Below, one piece after another: positions 56,523 to 64,000 of a stretch of DNA of 64,000 nucleotides; position 1 is the first letter of the stretch, and every line of letters begins with the position of its first letter. The notes below the pieces were generated by a model. It ran no database searches. It worked only from the letters and a program-made list of their open reading frames with translations, and was not told where the DNA came from. The translations under genes and the position numbers were made by a program. Origin of the DNA: Streptomyces sp. NBC_00236 (GTDB taxonomy: Bacteria; Actinomycetota; Actinomycetes; Streptomycetales; Streptomycetaceae); the NCBI RefSeq assembly GCF_036195045.1, contig NZ_CP108100.1, positions 6,510,001-6,574,000 of the forward strand, in the 5' to 3' direction.

Positions 56523-57833
56523 ATGGGCGACAGCCGTCGGCAGAGTCCGACCCCACCCGCGTTCCGCTCCCGTCTTCTCGGCGGACGTGCGACCACCATC
56601 CTCGAACGCTCACCCTCCGCGCCGGGGTTCTGGCGCAGCCCGGTGCGAGGCGTGCCGTTCACCGCGGTGCTCGGCCTCGTGCTGCTCGTCGGCATCACGG
56701 TGCTGTTCGTGACCGGGCTGCTGTCCTACGCGGCGTACAACCCGGACCTGAATCCGGTCAACGACAAGACCCCGGACAAGGGCCTGCTGGGCTTATACCT
56801 CTTCGCCTGGCCGACCGGGCCGCACTGGCTGTACCGGCTGACGCAGGGGCTGCACGTCACCCTCGGAATCGTGCTCGTCCCGGTTCTGCTGGCCAAGCTC
56901 TGGTCGGTCGTGCCGAGACTCTTCGCGCTGCCGCCGGCCCGTTCCCTGGGCCATGCGCTGGAGCGGATCTCGTTGCTCCTCCTGGTGGGCGGGGCGCTGT
57001 TCGAGTTCGTCACCGGGCTGCTGAACATCCAGCTGGAATACCTGTTCCCGGGTTCGTTCTACCCGCTCCACTTCTACGGGGCGTGGGTGTTCTTCGCCGC
57101 GTTCCTCGCCCATGCAGTGCTCCGGGCGCCGCAGGCCGTACGCGTCCTCAGGTCGGGCGGTCTCAGCCGGAAGGTGCCGGACGATCCGTTGGAGGCGCCC
57201 GCACCCGCGCCGCCGACCCTGTCGCGCCGCGGGGCCCTGGCGATGGTGGGGGCAGGTTCGCTGGTCCTGCTGATCACCTCGGCAGGACGCAGCTTCGACG
57301 GACCGCTGCGGCGGCTCGCCGCGCTCACTCCGCACGGCGCGGCCGAGCCGGGGTCCGGACCGGGCGGCTTCCAGATCAACAAAACGGCCGCCGCGGTCGG
57401 CGTGACCCCTACCGATACGGGGGTGGGCTGGTGGCTCACCGTCAGCGGTCCGGCCGGGAACCAACGGTTCACCCGGGAACAGCTCCTTGCCATGGACCAG
57501 TACAGCGCGGCGCTGCCGATCGCGTGCGTGGAGGGCTGGTCCACCTCGGACCAGTGGTGGCGCGGCGTCAGGCTGAGGGATCTGGCGGCGCTCGCCGGAT
57601 ACCCGGACGATGCCCCGGGGGTGCTCGTGGAGTCCGTACAGCGACGCGGGCCGTTCCGCCGGGCCGCCCTCCGTGACAACCAGGTGCGCGACCCGCGCTC
57701 GCTGCTGGCCCTCCAGGTCAACGGCGAGGACCTGACACCCGACCACGGTTATCCGGCACGGATCATCGTCCCGGCCGCCCCCGGCGTACTCAACACCAAA
57801 TGGGTGTCCCGGCTGACGTTCGGAGAGCTGTGA
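56523..57833 (+). CDS. Membrane-anchored molybdopterin oxidoreductase (sulfite-oxidase fold)
   Basis: A 436-residue protein. The N-terminal half has four hydrophobic helices with histidines (cytochrome b561-like layout). The C-terminal half is an oxidoreductase Moco-binding domain with the molybdenum ligand Cys335 in ACVEGWSTSDQWWRGVRL. Electron acceptor and substrate unknown; YedYZ-like repair functions are one possibility. The TTA codon at 56793-56795 (Leu91) is rare in Streptomyces and needs the bldA tRNA. The stop overlaps the next gene in GTGA. Confidence 0.82.
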   Translation: MGDSRRQSPTPPAFRSRLLGGRATTILERSPSAPGFWRSPVRGVPFTAVLGLVLLVGITVLFVTGLLSYAAYNPDLNPVNDKTPDKGLLGLYLFAWPTGPHWLYRLTQGLHVTLGIVLVPVLLAKLWSVVPRLFALPPARSLGHALERISLLLLVGGALFEFVTGLLNIQLEYLFPGSFYPLHFYGAWVFFAAFLAHAVLRAPQAVRVLRSGGLSRKVPDDPLEAPAPAPPTLSRRGALAMVGAGSLVLLITSAGRSFDGPLRRLAALTPHGAAEPGSGPGGFQINKTAAAVGVTPTDTGVGWWLTVSGPAGNQRFTREQLLAMDQYSAALPIACVEGWSTSDQWWRGVRLRDLAALAGYPDDAPGVLVESVQRRGPFRRAALRDNQVRDPRSLLALQVNGEDLTPDHGYPARIIVPAAPGVLNTKWVSRLTFGEL

Positions 57834-58315
57834 ACAGGGCGGACCCGCGAGCGGTCGTGCGACGGTGGTACGGGGAGGGGCCGCTGCACCTGGTACTGAC
57901 GGCCGCCTCCTTCGCCCTGGCCGGCTACGCTGGCGTACGGCTGCTCGCGGGCGACACCTGGGGCGTGGTCGTGTGGTTCGCCGGCGCCGCGCTCGTGCAC
58001 GACCTGGTGCTGGTCCCGCTGTACGCGGGTGCGGACCGGCTGCTGTGCCGAGCGGCCGGCCGGCGCCCGGAGCTGGTCAACTTCGTCCGGGTGCCGGTCT
58101 TCCTCTCCGGTCTGCTGCTGCTCGTGTGGTTCCCGCTGATCACCCGGCAGTCGGAACGTTACGAAGGGGCGAGCGGGCTGTCCCCCGACGTGTTCCTCGG
58201 GAACTGGCTGCTGATCACGGCCGCGCTGTTCCTGCTGTCGGGTGTCTGGCTCGTCGCGCGGATGCTCCGGCCGCGCCGCAGGGAGACGAACGAGCGGCCG
58301 TCCGCGTCCCACTGA
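57830..58315 (+). CDS. Small membrane protein coupled to the Moco oxidoreductase
   Basis: A 161-residue protein with about four helices (FALAGYAGVRLLAG; VVWFAGAALVHDLVLVPLYA; VFLSGLLLLVWFPLI; LLITAALFLLSGVWLVA). Function unknown. GTG 57830 overlaps the previous stop by four bases. The last 157 bases are antisense to the end of the leftward methyltransferase frame. Confidence 0.75.
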   Translation: MNRADPRAVVRRWYGEGPLHLVLTAASFALAGYAGVRLLAGDTWGVVVWFAGAALVHDLVLVPLYAGADRLLCRAAGRRPELVNFVRVPVFLSGLLLLVWFPLITRQSERYEGASGLSPDVFLGNWLLITAALFLLSGVWLVARMLRPRRRETNERPSASH

Positions 58316-58983
58316 TCGACGGAGCGCAGGCCGTGCGGGCGGGCGTACCGCAGCAGCGCGGAGGTGCCGAGCCGGGCCCACGGGAAGGGGGCGGCCGGTG
58401 CCGGACCGGCGGCGGGGGCCCGGCCGTCGTCCAACTGCACACGGACCCGCTCGTCGATGTCCTGCGGCGCGGTCTCGGCGATGAGGAGTCCGCCCGGGGC
58501 CAGCAGGTCCGCCGTGCGCCGCAGCAGGCCGGACGGGTCGCCGCCGATTCCGACGTTGCCGTCGAGGAGCAGCACGGTGCCCCAGCGGCCCTCACCCGGG
58601 AGCGGTTCGAAGACGGAGCGGCGCAGCGCGGAACCGCCGAGCCGCAGGGTGCGGTCGACCGCGGCCGCGCTGACGTCGATGCCGAGCGCGCGGTGGCCGC
58701 GGGCCGCCAGCGCGGCCACCAGCCTCCCCGGCCCGCAGCCGATGTCCAGGACGGGGCCCTCGCAACGGCGCAGTGCCGACAGGTCGGCGGCGTCCGCTCC
58801 GGCACACCAGCGCTCCACGTCCAGCGGCAGCAGCCAGCCGTCCGTACGGCGAAGGAACAGCGGACCGTGTCCGTTGCGCAGGGCGTTGGCGTAGGGGTCG
58901 GTGCCCCACGAGCCGGTGTCCCACGCGGTGGCGTCCTCGTGCGGAGGGCTCAGCACACCTTGATCGCGGCCTGTGCGGTTCAT
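58159..58983 (-). CDS. Class I SAM-dependent methyltransferase
   Basis: A 274-residue enzyme with SAM motif VLDIGCGPGRLVAAL near residue 77 and post-motifs LLLDGNVGIGG and LAPGGLLIAETAP. It is the last gene of an overlapping GT2-DUF2064-methyltransferase operon (ATGA with the gene upstream). The last 50 codons, after SFVSLRRG, run antisense to the rightward membrane-protein gene and are unlike the domain. Acceptor unknown. Confidence 0.8.
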   Translation of the reverse strand: MNRTGRDQGVLSPPHEDATAWDTGSWGTDPYANALRNGHGPLFLRRTDGWLLPLDVERWCAGADAADLSALRRCEGPVLDIGCGPGRLVAALAARGHRALGIDVSAAAVDRTLRLGGSALRRSVFEPLPGEGRWGTVLLLDGNVGIGGDPSGLLRRTADLLAPGGLLIAETAPQDIDERVRVQLDDGRAPAAGPAPAAPFPWARLGTSALLRYARPHGLRSVDQWDADGRSFVSLRRGRSIRATSQTPDSRNSAAVISSQFPRNTSGDSPLAPS

Positions 58984-59657
58984 CGGACCGCCGCCCGGGT
59001 CAGCCGGGCGAATTCGGCGGCGAACCGTCCGTCCGGTGCGAGTGCGGCGACGACCGCGCCGTCGGCCGCGGTGTCCACGTCCCGCAGGAGGGGGAGGTCG
59101 CGGACGGTCAGTCCGGCGTCGACGAGCCGACGCCGCTGCACCGCACCGGTCTCGGGTACGGACATCGGCACGCCACGCAGGAGTCCGGGGTCGGGTTCGG
59201 CCAGGCCCAGCGCCCAGAACCCGCCGTCCTCGGCGGGGCCGAACCAGGCGTCGCAGCCGTCCCAGGCGGTGGGGGTGAGGGCGGGGGCCAGATCGGCTGC
59301 CGTGATCTGCGGGGTGTCCATCCCGATCAGGAGGGTCGGCCCGGTGCAGGCGGCGAACGCGGCGGCCAGCCGTTCGTCGAGACGTCCCGGGCCCTGCTCC
59401 ACGACCTCGATGCCGGGCGGCAGCCACGGCCCGGGCCTCCCGTCGAGGACGACCACCCGCCGCGCGGCGGGCAGAGCCAGGACGGTGCGCAGCGTGTCGG
59501 CCAGCGCCGCTTCGGCGAGGCGCGCGGCCTCGGTGGGGGAGAAGGGCGGGGTGAGCCGGGTCTTCACCCGGCCGGGCAGCGGCTCCTTCGCGATGACGAG
59601 GAGGGCCGTCGCCCCGGCCGGGGCCGGGCGGGGCGTGCCGGACTCGGGTGCGTTCAT
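58980..59657 (-). CDS. DUF2064/TIGR04282 glycosyltransferase-like protein
   Basis: A 225-residue GT-A-fold protein related to CofC-like nucleotidyltransferases: LLVIAKEPLPGRVKTRLTPP (nucleotide loop) and LIGMDTPQITAADL, then GPAEDGGFWALGL. Members are usually found with a GT2 enzyme, as here. It may make or transfer an activated sugar; the reaction is not established. It overlaps both neighbours by four bases (ATGA). Confidence 0.83.
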   Translation of the reverse strand: MNAPESGTPRPAPAGATALLVIAKEPLPGRVKTRLTPPFSPTEAARLAEAALADTLRTVLALPAARRVVVLDGRPGPWLPPGIEVVEQGPGRLDERLAAAFAACTGPTLLIGMDTPQITAADLAPALTPTAWDGCDAWFGPAEDGGFWALGLAEPDPGLLRGVPMSVPETGAVQRRRLVDAGLTVRDLPLLRDVDTAADGAVVAALAPDGRFAAEFARLTRAAVR

Positions 59658-60367
59658 CGCAGGGCCCCCATCCGGACGGGTGGCTCCGCCAGTACGGCGC
59701 GCATGTCACGCACCGCGTGCCAGGTGCCCCGCCAGGTGCCGGTGACCTTCGACTTCCCCGTCCGGGCGAGGTAGGGGACGTCCGTCTCGGTGACGCGCAG
59801 TCCCGCGTCGGCCGCGCGCACCACCATCTGCAACGGGTAGCCGCTGCGACGGTCGGTGAGACCGAGTGCCAGCAGATCGGCCCGGCGCGCCGCCCGCATC
59901 GGCCCCAGGTCGTGCAGCCGCAGCCCGGTGCGACGGCGCAACATCCGGGCCAGTGCCGCGTTGCCCGCCCGTGCGTGCAGCGGCCACGCGCCACGCTCCT
60001 GGGGGCGCCGGCGGCCGAGCAGCAGGTCGCTCTCGCCGTCGGCCACCCGGCGGACGAAGCCCGCCAGCAGCCCGGGATCCAGCGAGCCGTCGCAGTCGCA
60101 GAAGCAGACGAACTCCGCCTCGGAGGCGAGCAGACCGGCGTGACAGGCCGCGCCGAAGCCCCGCCGCGGTTCGGACACCACCGTCGCGCCGAGGGACCGG
60201 GCCAGCTCCGCCGAGCCGTCGGTCGAACCGTTGTCCACGACGATCGCCCGCCAGCCGGGAGGGACCGAGGCCAGCACCGCGGGCAGGGCGGCGGCCTCGT
60301 CCAGACAGGGGAGGACGAGGTCGGCGCGGGGGCCGGAAGTATCGGAGGGAGGAATCACGCGGCTCAC
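59654..60367 (-). CDS. Family 2 glycosyltransferase
   Basis: A 237-residue cytosolic GT2 enzyme (dolichyl-phosphate-mannose synthase-like) with LVLPCLDEAAALPAVLASVP, IVVDNGSTDGS and CDCDGSLDPGLL, the last in the position of the DxD metal site. It lacks membrane helices. GTG 60367 is taken as the start; a GTG three codons later is also possible. First gene of the three-gene operon. Confidence 0.85.
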   Translation of the reverse strand: MSRVIPPSDTSGPRADLVLPCLDEAAALPAVLASVPPGWRAIVVDNGSTDGSAELARSLGATVVSEPRRGFGAACHAGLLASEAEFVCFCDCDGSLDPGLLAGFVRRVADGESDLLLGRRRPQERGAWPLHARAGNAALARMLRRRTGLRLHDLGPMRAARRADLLALGLTDRRSGYPLQMVVRAADAGLRVTETDVPYLARTGKSKVTGTWRGTWHAVRDMRAVLAEPPVRMGALR

Positions 60368-60481
60368 CCTACGGAGGGAAAACCGACAAATCGGGTTCCA
60401 GATTCTTACGAAATATGGACGTCGGCGGGTGGCGGACCAGGAGGGTCCGCGCTCCCTCTCCGCAGGTGCCAAGGTGGTGGC

Positions 60482-61294
60482 ATGCAGCCGACCCCGGACC
60501 CCTCACCGCCCCGCCCCGCCGCCCGCGGCCACGTACTCGTCGTGGACGACGACCCCACGGTCGCGGAAGTGGTCACCGGCTACCTGACCGGGGCCGGATA
60601 CGAGGTGGCCCGGGCGTCGGACGGCCCGGCCGCGCTCGAACAGTACGCCGCCCGGCGCCCGGACCTGGCCGTCCTGGATCTGATGCTGCCGGGCATGGAC
60701 GGATTCGAGGTCTGCCGCCGCATGCGGGCGCAGGGCCCCGTGCCGGTCATCATGCTCACCGCGCGCGGCGACGAGGACGACCGCATCCTCGGTCTGGAGA
60801 CAGGGGCGGACGACTACGTCACCAAGCCGTTCAGCCCTCGTGAACTCGTCCTGCGCGTCGACTCCGTGCTGCGCCGCGCCCGGGCGGCCGCGACGCCTCC
60901 CGGCCGCCCGGCACTGCTGGAGGGCGCGGGCCTCGTCCTGGACCCGGCGGCCCGGAGCGCGACGTTCGCGGGCCGGGCGCTGGCCCTCACCCTGCGGGAG
61001 TTCGACCTGCTCGCCTTCCTCCTGCGCCATCCGGGCCGGGTCTTCACCCGGGAGGAGCTGATGCGCGGGGTCTGGGGCTGGGACTTCGGGGACCTGTCGA
61101 CCGTGACCGTCCACGTCCGCCGGCTGCGCGGGAAGGTCGAGGCCGACCCGGCCCGCCCGGAGCTGATCCGTACCGTCTGGGGCGTCGGCTACCGGCTCGA
61201 CCTGCCTCCGGACCGGCCGGCTGATCCGGACGTGCCTGTGGCACCCACCCCTCCCGCCGCTCCCACGGATGCGGGTTTCGGAGCGCCGGCATGA
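60482..61294 (+). CDS. OmpR-family response regulator
   Basis: A 270-residue regulator: receiver domain with D66 in LAVLDLMLPGMDG and KPFS, winged-helix output domain with TVTVHVRRLRGKVE and VWGVGYRLDLPP, then a Pro-rich tail. It is divergent from the GT2 operon and coupled to the kinase gene in ATGA, so it may control the surrounding cluster. Confidence 0.9.
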   Translation: MQPTPDPSPPRPAARGHVLVVDDDPTVAEVVTGYLTGAGYEVARASDGPAALEQYAARRPDLAVLDLMLPGMDGFEVCRRMRAQGPVPVIMLTARGDEDDRILGLETGADDYVTKPFSPRELVLRVDSVLRRARAAATPPGRPALLEGAGLVLDPAARSATFAGRALALTLREFDLLAFLLRHPGRVFTREELMRGVWGWDFGDLSTVTVHVRRLRGKVEADPARPELIRTVWGVGYRLDLPPDRPADPDVPVAPTPPAAPTDAGFGAPA

Positions 61295-62397
61295 CCGACA
61301 TCCTTCTCATCGCGCTCTTCGCCTTCCTGGGCGCCGCCGCGGCCGGCCTGCTCGGCGCCGTCGTGCTGCGGATCTCCCGGCACCGTTCGCTCGTCGTCTC
61401 GCTGACCGTCGTCGCCGCCGTTGCCGTCACCGCGATGCTCGCCGGCACCCTGACCGTCGCCTGGGCGATGTTCCTGTCGCCGCACGACCTCACCGTGGTC
61501 ACCACCGTCGTCGCCATGGCCGCCGTCGTCTCGCTCGTCACCGCGATGCTGCTGGGCCGCTGGGTCGCGGCGAGGAGCCGCGATCTGACGCTCGCCGCCC
61601 GTTCCTTCGGTGACGGCGGGACCTTCGCGGCCCCCGAGGCACCGGCCACCGCCGAACTTGCCGCACTCACCCGCGAACTGGCCGCCACCAGTGCCAAGCT
61701 CGACAGTTCGCGCGAGCGGGAGCGCGCTCTGGAGACCTCGCGGCGGGAGCTCGTCGCCTGGATCTCGCACGACCTGCGCACCCCGCTCGCCGGTCTGCGT
61801 GCGATGTCCGAGGCGCTGGAGGACGGCATGGCCGTCGACTCACGGCGCTATCTGCGGCAGATACGCACCGAGGTGGAGCGGATGAACGACATGGTCGGCG
61901 ACCTCTTCGAACTCTCCCGCATCCACGCCGGCTCGCTCACCCTGAGCCCCACCCGGATCTCCGTCTACGACCTGGTGGGCGATGCGCTCGCCGGAGCCGA
62001 TCCGCTGGCGCGCGAGCACGGGGTCCGGCTGGTCGGCGACCGGATCGAGGCCGTGCCCGTCGAGGTCGACGGCAAGGAGATGAGCCGGGTCCTGGGCAAC
62101 CTCCTGATCAACGCCATCCGCCGCACCCCCGCCGACGGCACCGTCGCGGTGGCCGCCCACCGCACGGGCGGCGGAGTGGTGCTCTCGGTGACCGACGGCT
62201 GCGGCGGCATTCCGGAGGAGGATCTGCCCAGGGTCTTCGACACCGGCTGGCGCGGCACCCATGCCCGTACACCTCCGGCCGGGGCGGGACTCGGACTCGC
62301 CATCGTGCGTGGGATCGTCGAGGCGCACGCCGGCCGAGCGGACGTCCGCAACGTCACCGGAGGCTGCTGCTTCGAGGTGACGCTGCCGGTGGCGTGA
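61291..62397 (+). CDS. Sensor histidine kinase
   Basis: A 368-residue kinase with an N-terminal helix (3-26), two closely spaced helices (34-62 and 67-90) and almost no extracellular loop, suggesting it senses within the membrane or through a partner. HAMP-like linker, H-box with H160 in WISHDLRTPLAG, HATPase with NLLINAIRRTP and AGLGLAIVRGIVEAH. It starts in ATGA at the regulator's stop and converges with the epimerase three bases later. Confidence 0.9.
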   Translation: MTDILLIALFAFLGAAAAGLLGAVVLRISRHRSLVVSLTVVAAVAVTAMLAGTLTVAWAMFLSPHDLTVVTTVVAMAAVVSLVTAMLLGRWVAARSRDLTLAARSFGDGGTFAAPEAPATAELAALTRELAATSAKLDSSRERERALETSRRELVAWISHDLRTPLAGLRAMSEALEDGMAVDSRRYLRQIRTEVERMNDMVGDLFELSRIHAGSLTLSPTRISVYDLVGDALAGADPLAREHGVRLVGDRIEAVPVEVDGKEMSRVLGNLLINAIRRTPADGTVAVAAHRTGGGVVLSVTDGCGGIPEEDLPRVFDTGWRGTHARTPPAGAGLGLAIVRGIVEAHAGRADVRNVTGGCCFEVTLPVA

Positions 62398-62400
62398 GCC

Positions 62401-63477
62401 TCACCCCGCTGCCACCCCGGCCCCCTCCCGCAGCGGTGCCGCCGCGAACCCCGCCATCCCCTCGGCGAATCCCACCGCCGGCTTCCAGCCCAGCTCGTCG
62501 CGCAGCCGCCGCGAGTCCGCCGTGACATGGCGTACGTCCCCGAGCCGGTACTCACCGGTGACCACCGGTGCCGGGCCCCCGTGGGCCGAGGCCAGGGCGG
62601 CGGCCATCTCGCCGATGGTGTGCGGCTGCCCGCTCCCGGTGTTGTACGCGGTGAAGGTGCCGGGCCCGCGTCCCGCGACCGCCTCCAGCGCGACCGCGTT
62701 CGCGGCGGCCACGTCCCGCACATGGACGAAGTCCCGGCGCTGACCGCCGTCCTCGAAGACGCGCGGCGCCTCGCCCCGGGCCAGGGCCGAACGGAAGAAG
62801 GAGGCGACACCGGCGTACGGGGTGTCGCGCGGCATGCCCGGCCCGTACACGTTGTGGTAGCGCAGCGACACGGCGCGGCCGCCCGTCGCCCGGGCCCAGG
62901 AGGAGGCGAGGTGTTCCTGGGCGAGCTTGGTCGTCGCGTACACGTTGCGCGGGTCCACGGGCGCGTCCTCCCCGACCAGCCCGGGGGCCAGTTCCGTGCC
63001 GCAGGAAGGGCAGCGGGGCTCGAAGCGGCCCTCGGCCAGATCGGCCTCCGCGCGGGGGCCCGGCCGGACCGGGCCGTGGAGCCGGCAGTCGTACCGGCCC
63101 TCTCCGTAGACCACCATCGATCCGGCGAGGACCAGGTTCCGCACCCCCGCGCCCGCCATCGCGGCGAGCAGCACGGCCGTTCCGAGGTCGTTGCACCCGA
63201 CGTAGTCCGGCGCGTCCGCGAAGTCCTTGCCGAGGCCGACCATCGCCGCCTGGTGGCAGACCGCGTCGATGCCGTACAGCGCACGGTCCACGGCCTCGCG
63301 GTCGCGCACGTCCGCCACGACGAACCCGCTGCCGGCGCCGGGCGGCACGGTGGCGCCCGCGCCGTGCGCCGAGGGGAGCAGGGCGTCGAGCACCACCGCC
63401 TCGTGCCCGGCCGACACGAGGGTCCGCACGATGTCCGAACCGATGAACCCGGCGCCGCCGGTGACCAGTACACGCAT
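62401..63477 (-). CDS. NAD-dependent sugar-nucleotide epimerase/dehydratase
   Basis: A 358-residue extended SDR with VTGGAGFIGSDIVRTL at the N-terminus and YATTK as the catalytic Tyr-Lys. The mid-region contains an extra cysteine-bearing insert (RYDCRLHG and RCPSCGTELAP) that could hold zinc. Likely product is an activated sugar for the neighbouring glycosyltransferases. ATG 63477 matches the family start. Confidence 0.85.
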   Translation of the reverse strand: MRVLVTGGAGFIGSDIVRTLVSAGHEAVVLDALLPSAHGAGATVPPGAGSGFVVADVRDREAVDRALYGIDAVCHQAAMVGLGKDFADAPDYVGCNDLGTAVLLAAMAGAGVRNLVLAGSMVVYGEGRYDCRLHGPVRPGPRAEADLAEGRFEPRCPSCGTELAPGLVGEDAPVDPRNVYATTKLAQEHLASSWARATGGRAVSLRYHNVYGPGMPRDTPYAGVASFFRSALARGEAPRVFEDGGQRRDFVHVRDVAAANAVALEAVAGRGPGTFTAYNTGSGQPHTIGEMAAALASAHGGPAPVVTGEYRLGDVRHVTADSRRLRDELGWKPAVGFAEGMAGFAAAPLREGAGVAAG

Positions 63478-63531
63478 GCCGCCCACGGTAGGCCGCGGGG
63501 GACCGGCCGGGCGTCGATGACGCGGCACGTC

Positions 63532-63561
63532 ACGGGAACGTAAGAGACGGGAACGTAAGAG
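63532..63561. repeat. 15-bp tandem repeat upstream of the epimerase
   Basis: ACGGGAACGTAAGAG occurs twice head to tail (63532-63546 and 63547-63561), 55-84 bp from the epimerase start. GGAAC/GTTCC words resemble part of SigE-type promoters but no full promoter is clear. Confidence 0.6.
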
Positions 63562-63579
63562 AAGCGGGTGCGTGGCGAG

Positions 63580-63613
63580 CCGCGGCCGGCTCGTGACGTG
63601 GAGCCGGCCGCGG
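63580..63613 (-). terminator. Terminator of the leftward acyl-CoA dehydrogenase gene
   Basis: CCGCGGCCGGCTC and GAGCCGGCCGCGG form a 13-bp stem with an 8-base loop, nine bases past the stop at 63622. Confidence 0.75.
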
Positions 63614-63621
63614 AAGACCGG

Positions 63622-64000
63622 TCAGACGGGCAGCCGGGCGAGCAGCCCCGTGAAGTCCGTCCCGGGCGGCAGCGTCCCGAAGGCCAGTCCGCGGTCACCG
63701 GCCAGCCGCGACGCGCAGAATGCGTCGGCGACGGCGGCCGGTGCGTGGCGGACGAGCAAGGAGCCCTGGAGGACGAGCGCCGCCCGCTCGATGACCCGGC
63801 GGGCGCGGAGCGGGGCGTCCTCGGTGAGGGCGAGCTCGCCCCGGAGCTCCTGCCAGGCGGAGTCCAGACGGCGGTCGCCCCCGGCGGCGGCCTCGATCTC
63901 CGTGCGCAGGGCCTGGAGCGACTCCGGCTCACGGGAAAGGGCGCGCAGCATGTCCAGGGCGTTGACGTTGCCGGAGCCTTCCCAGATGCCGTTGAGCGGG
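63622..64000 (-). CDS. Acyl-CoA dehydrogenase/AidB-like protein, C-terminal part
   Basis: Only the last 125 or so residues lie in the window. They begin LNGIWEGSGNVNALDMLRAL, the hallmark C-terminal motif of acyl-CoA dehydrogenases; the N-A-L-D-M-L-R continuation resembles AidB. The protein continues beyond the right edge. It ends in LLARLPV. Confidence 0.82.
   Translation of the reverse strand, partial: PLNGIWEGSGNVNALDMLRALSREPESLQALRTEIEAAAGGDRRLDSAWQELRGELALTEDAPLRARRVIERAALVLQGSLLVRHAPAAVADAFCASRLAGDRGLAFGTLPPGTDFTGLLARLPV

Overview
This is a high-GC chromosomal segment of a Streptomyces or very close relative. The evidence is the marker content: SepH, the CutRS two-component pair, DUF4193/DUF3093/DUF3710/DUF3159 proteins and a DasR-type chitinase promoter. 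Many genes have GTG or TTG starts, stop/start overlaps are frequent, and there is one rare TTA codon. No rRNA, tRNA, intact insertion sequence, CRISPR array or replication origin was seen.

Layout. (1) 1-15.5 kb is conserved core: a sulfurtransferase, sepH, a membrane protein, a sugar-lactone oxidase with an MFS exporter, ferrochelatase, inositol monophosphatase, cutRS, and a run of conserved actinobacterial genes ending in dut and DUF3710. (2) 15.7-29.1 kb is a potassium block: a 27-codon membrane peptide, kdpFABC, kdpDE, an OB-fold and a DUF3159 gene, two TrkA-type regulatory proteins, and a divergent KimA/APC-type permease. An RNA methyltransferase follows. (3) 30.6-35.2 kb holds secreted products: an unknown exported protein, a GH18 chitinase with a DasR-like box abutting its -35, and an exported beta-propeller protein behind two palindromic operators. 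(4) 35.3-42 kb is accessory. It holds broken genes (the C-terminus of a QorB-like SDR, a truncated hemerythrin protein, a frameshifted helicase N-terminus) and then an intact 1099-residue SF1 helicase-PLD nuclease-zinc ribbon protein with the architecture of the single-gene Mokosh (type II) anti-phage system. A fragment resembling Wadjet JetD (TIGR02679) and an MFS transporter follow. The block looks like a defence-gene insertion hotspot. (5) 42.2-46.4 kb is a translationally coupled SWIM zinc-finger/DUF6493 pair behind a 25-bp tandem repeat array. (6) 46.4-54.1 kb is plant-polymer degradation: axeA-like acetylxylan esterase, xlnB-like GH11 xylanase, a TetR/MFS/SDR cassette, and a GH5 mannanase with two nearly identical CBM10 modules. 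(7) 54.2-63.5 kb is a membrane and envelope cluster: a GT-C-like membrane protein, a Moco oxidoreductase fused to membrane helices (carrying the TTA codon), a small membrane partner, an overlapping GT2-DUF2064-methyltransferase operon, an OmpR-type two-component system and an NAD-dependent epimerase. The window ends inside an acyl-CoA dehydrogenase/AidB-like gene.

How the genes work together. Kdp, the TrkA pair and the KimA-like permease together suggest a K+ uptake and gating neighbourhood. The chitinase, xylanase, esterase and mannanase are secreted scavenging enzymes with visible operator candidates. Region 4 is the best candidate for unusual biology. Family names come from motif recognition and memory of the families; no database search or computation was run.
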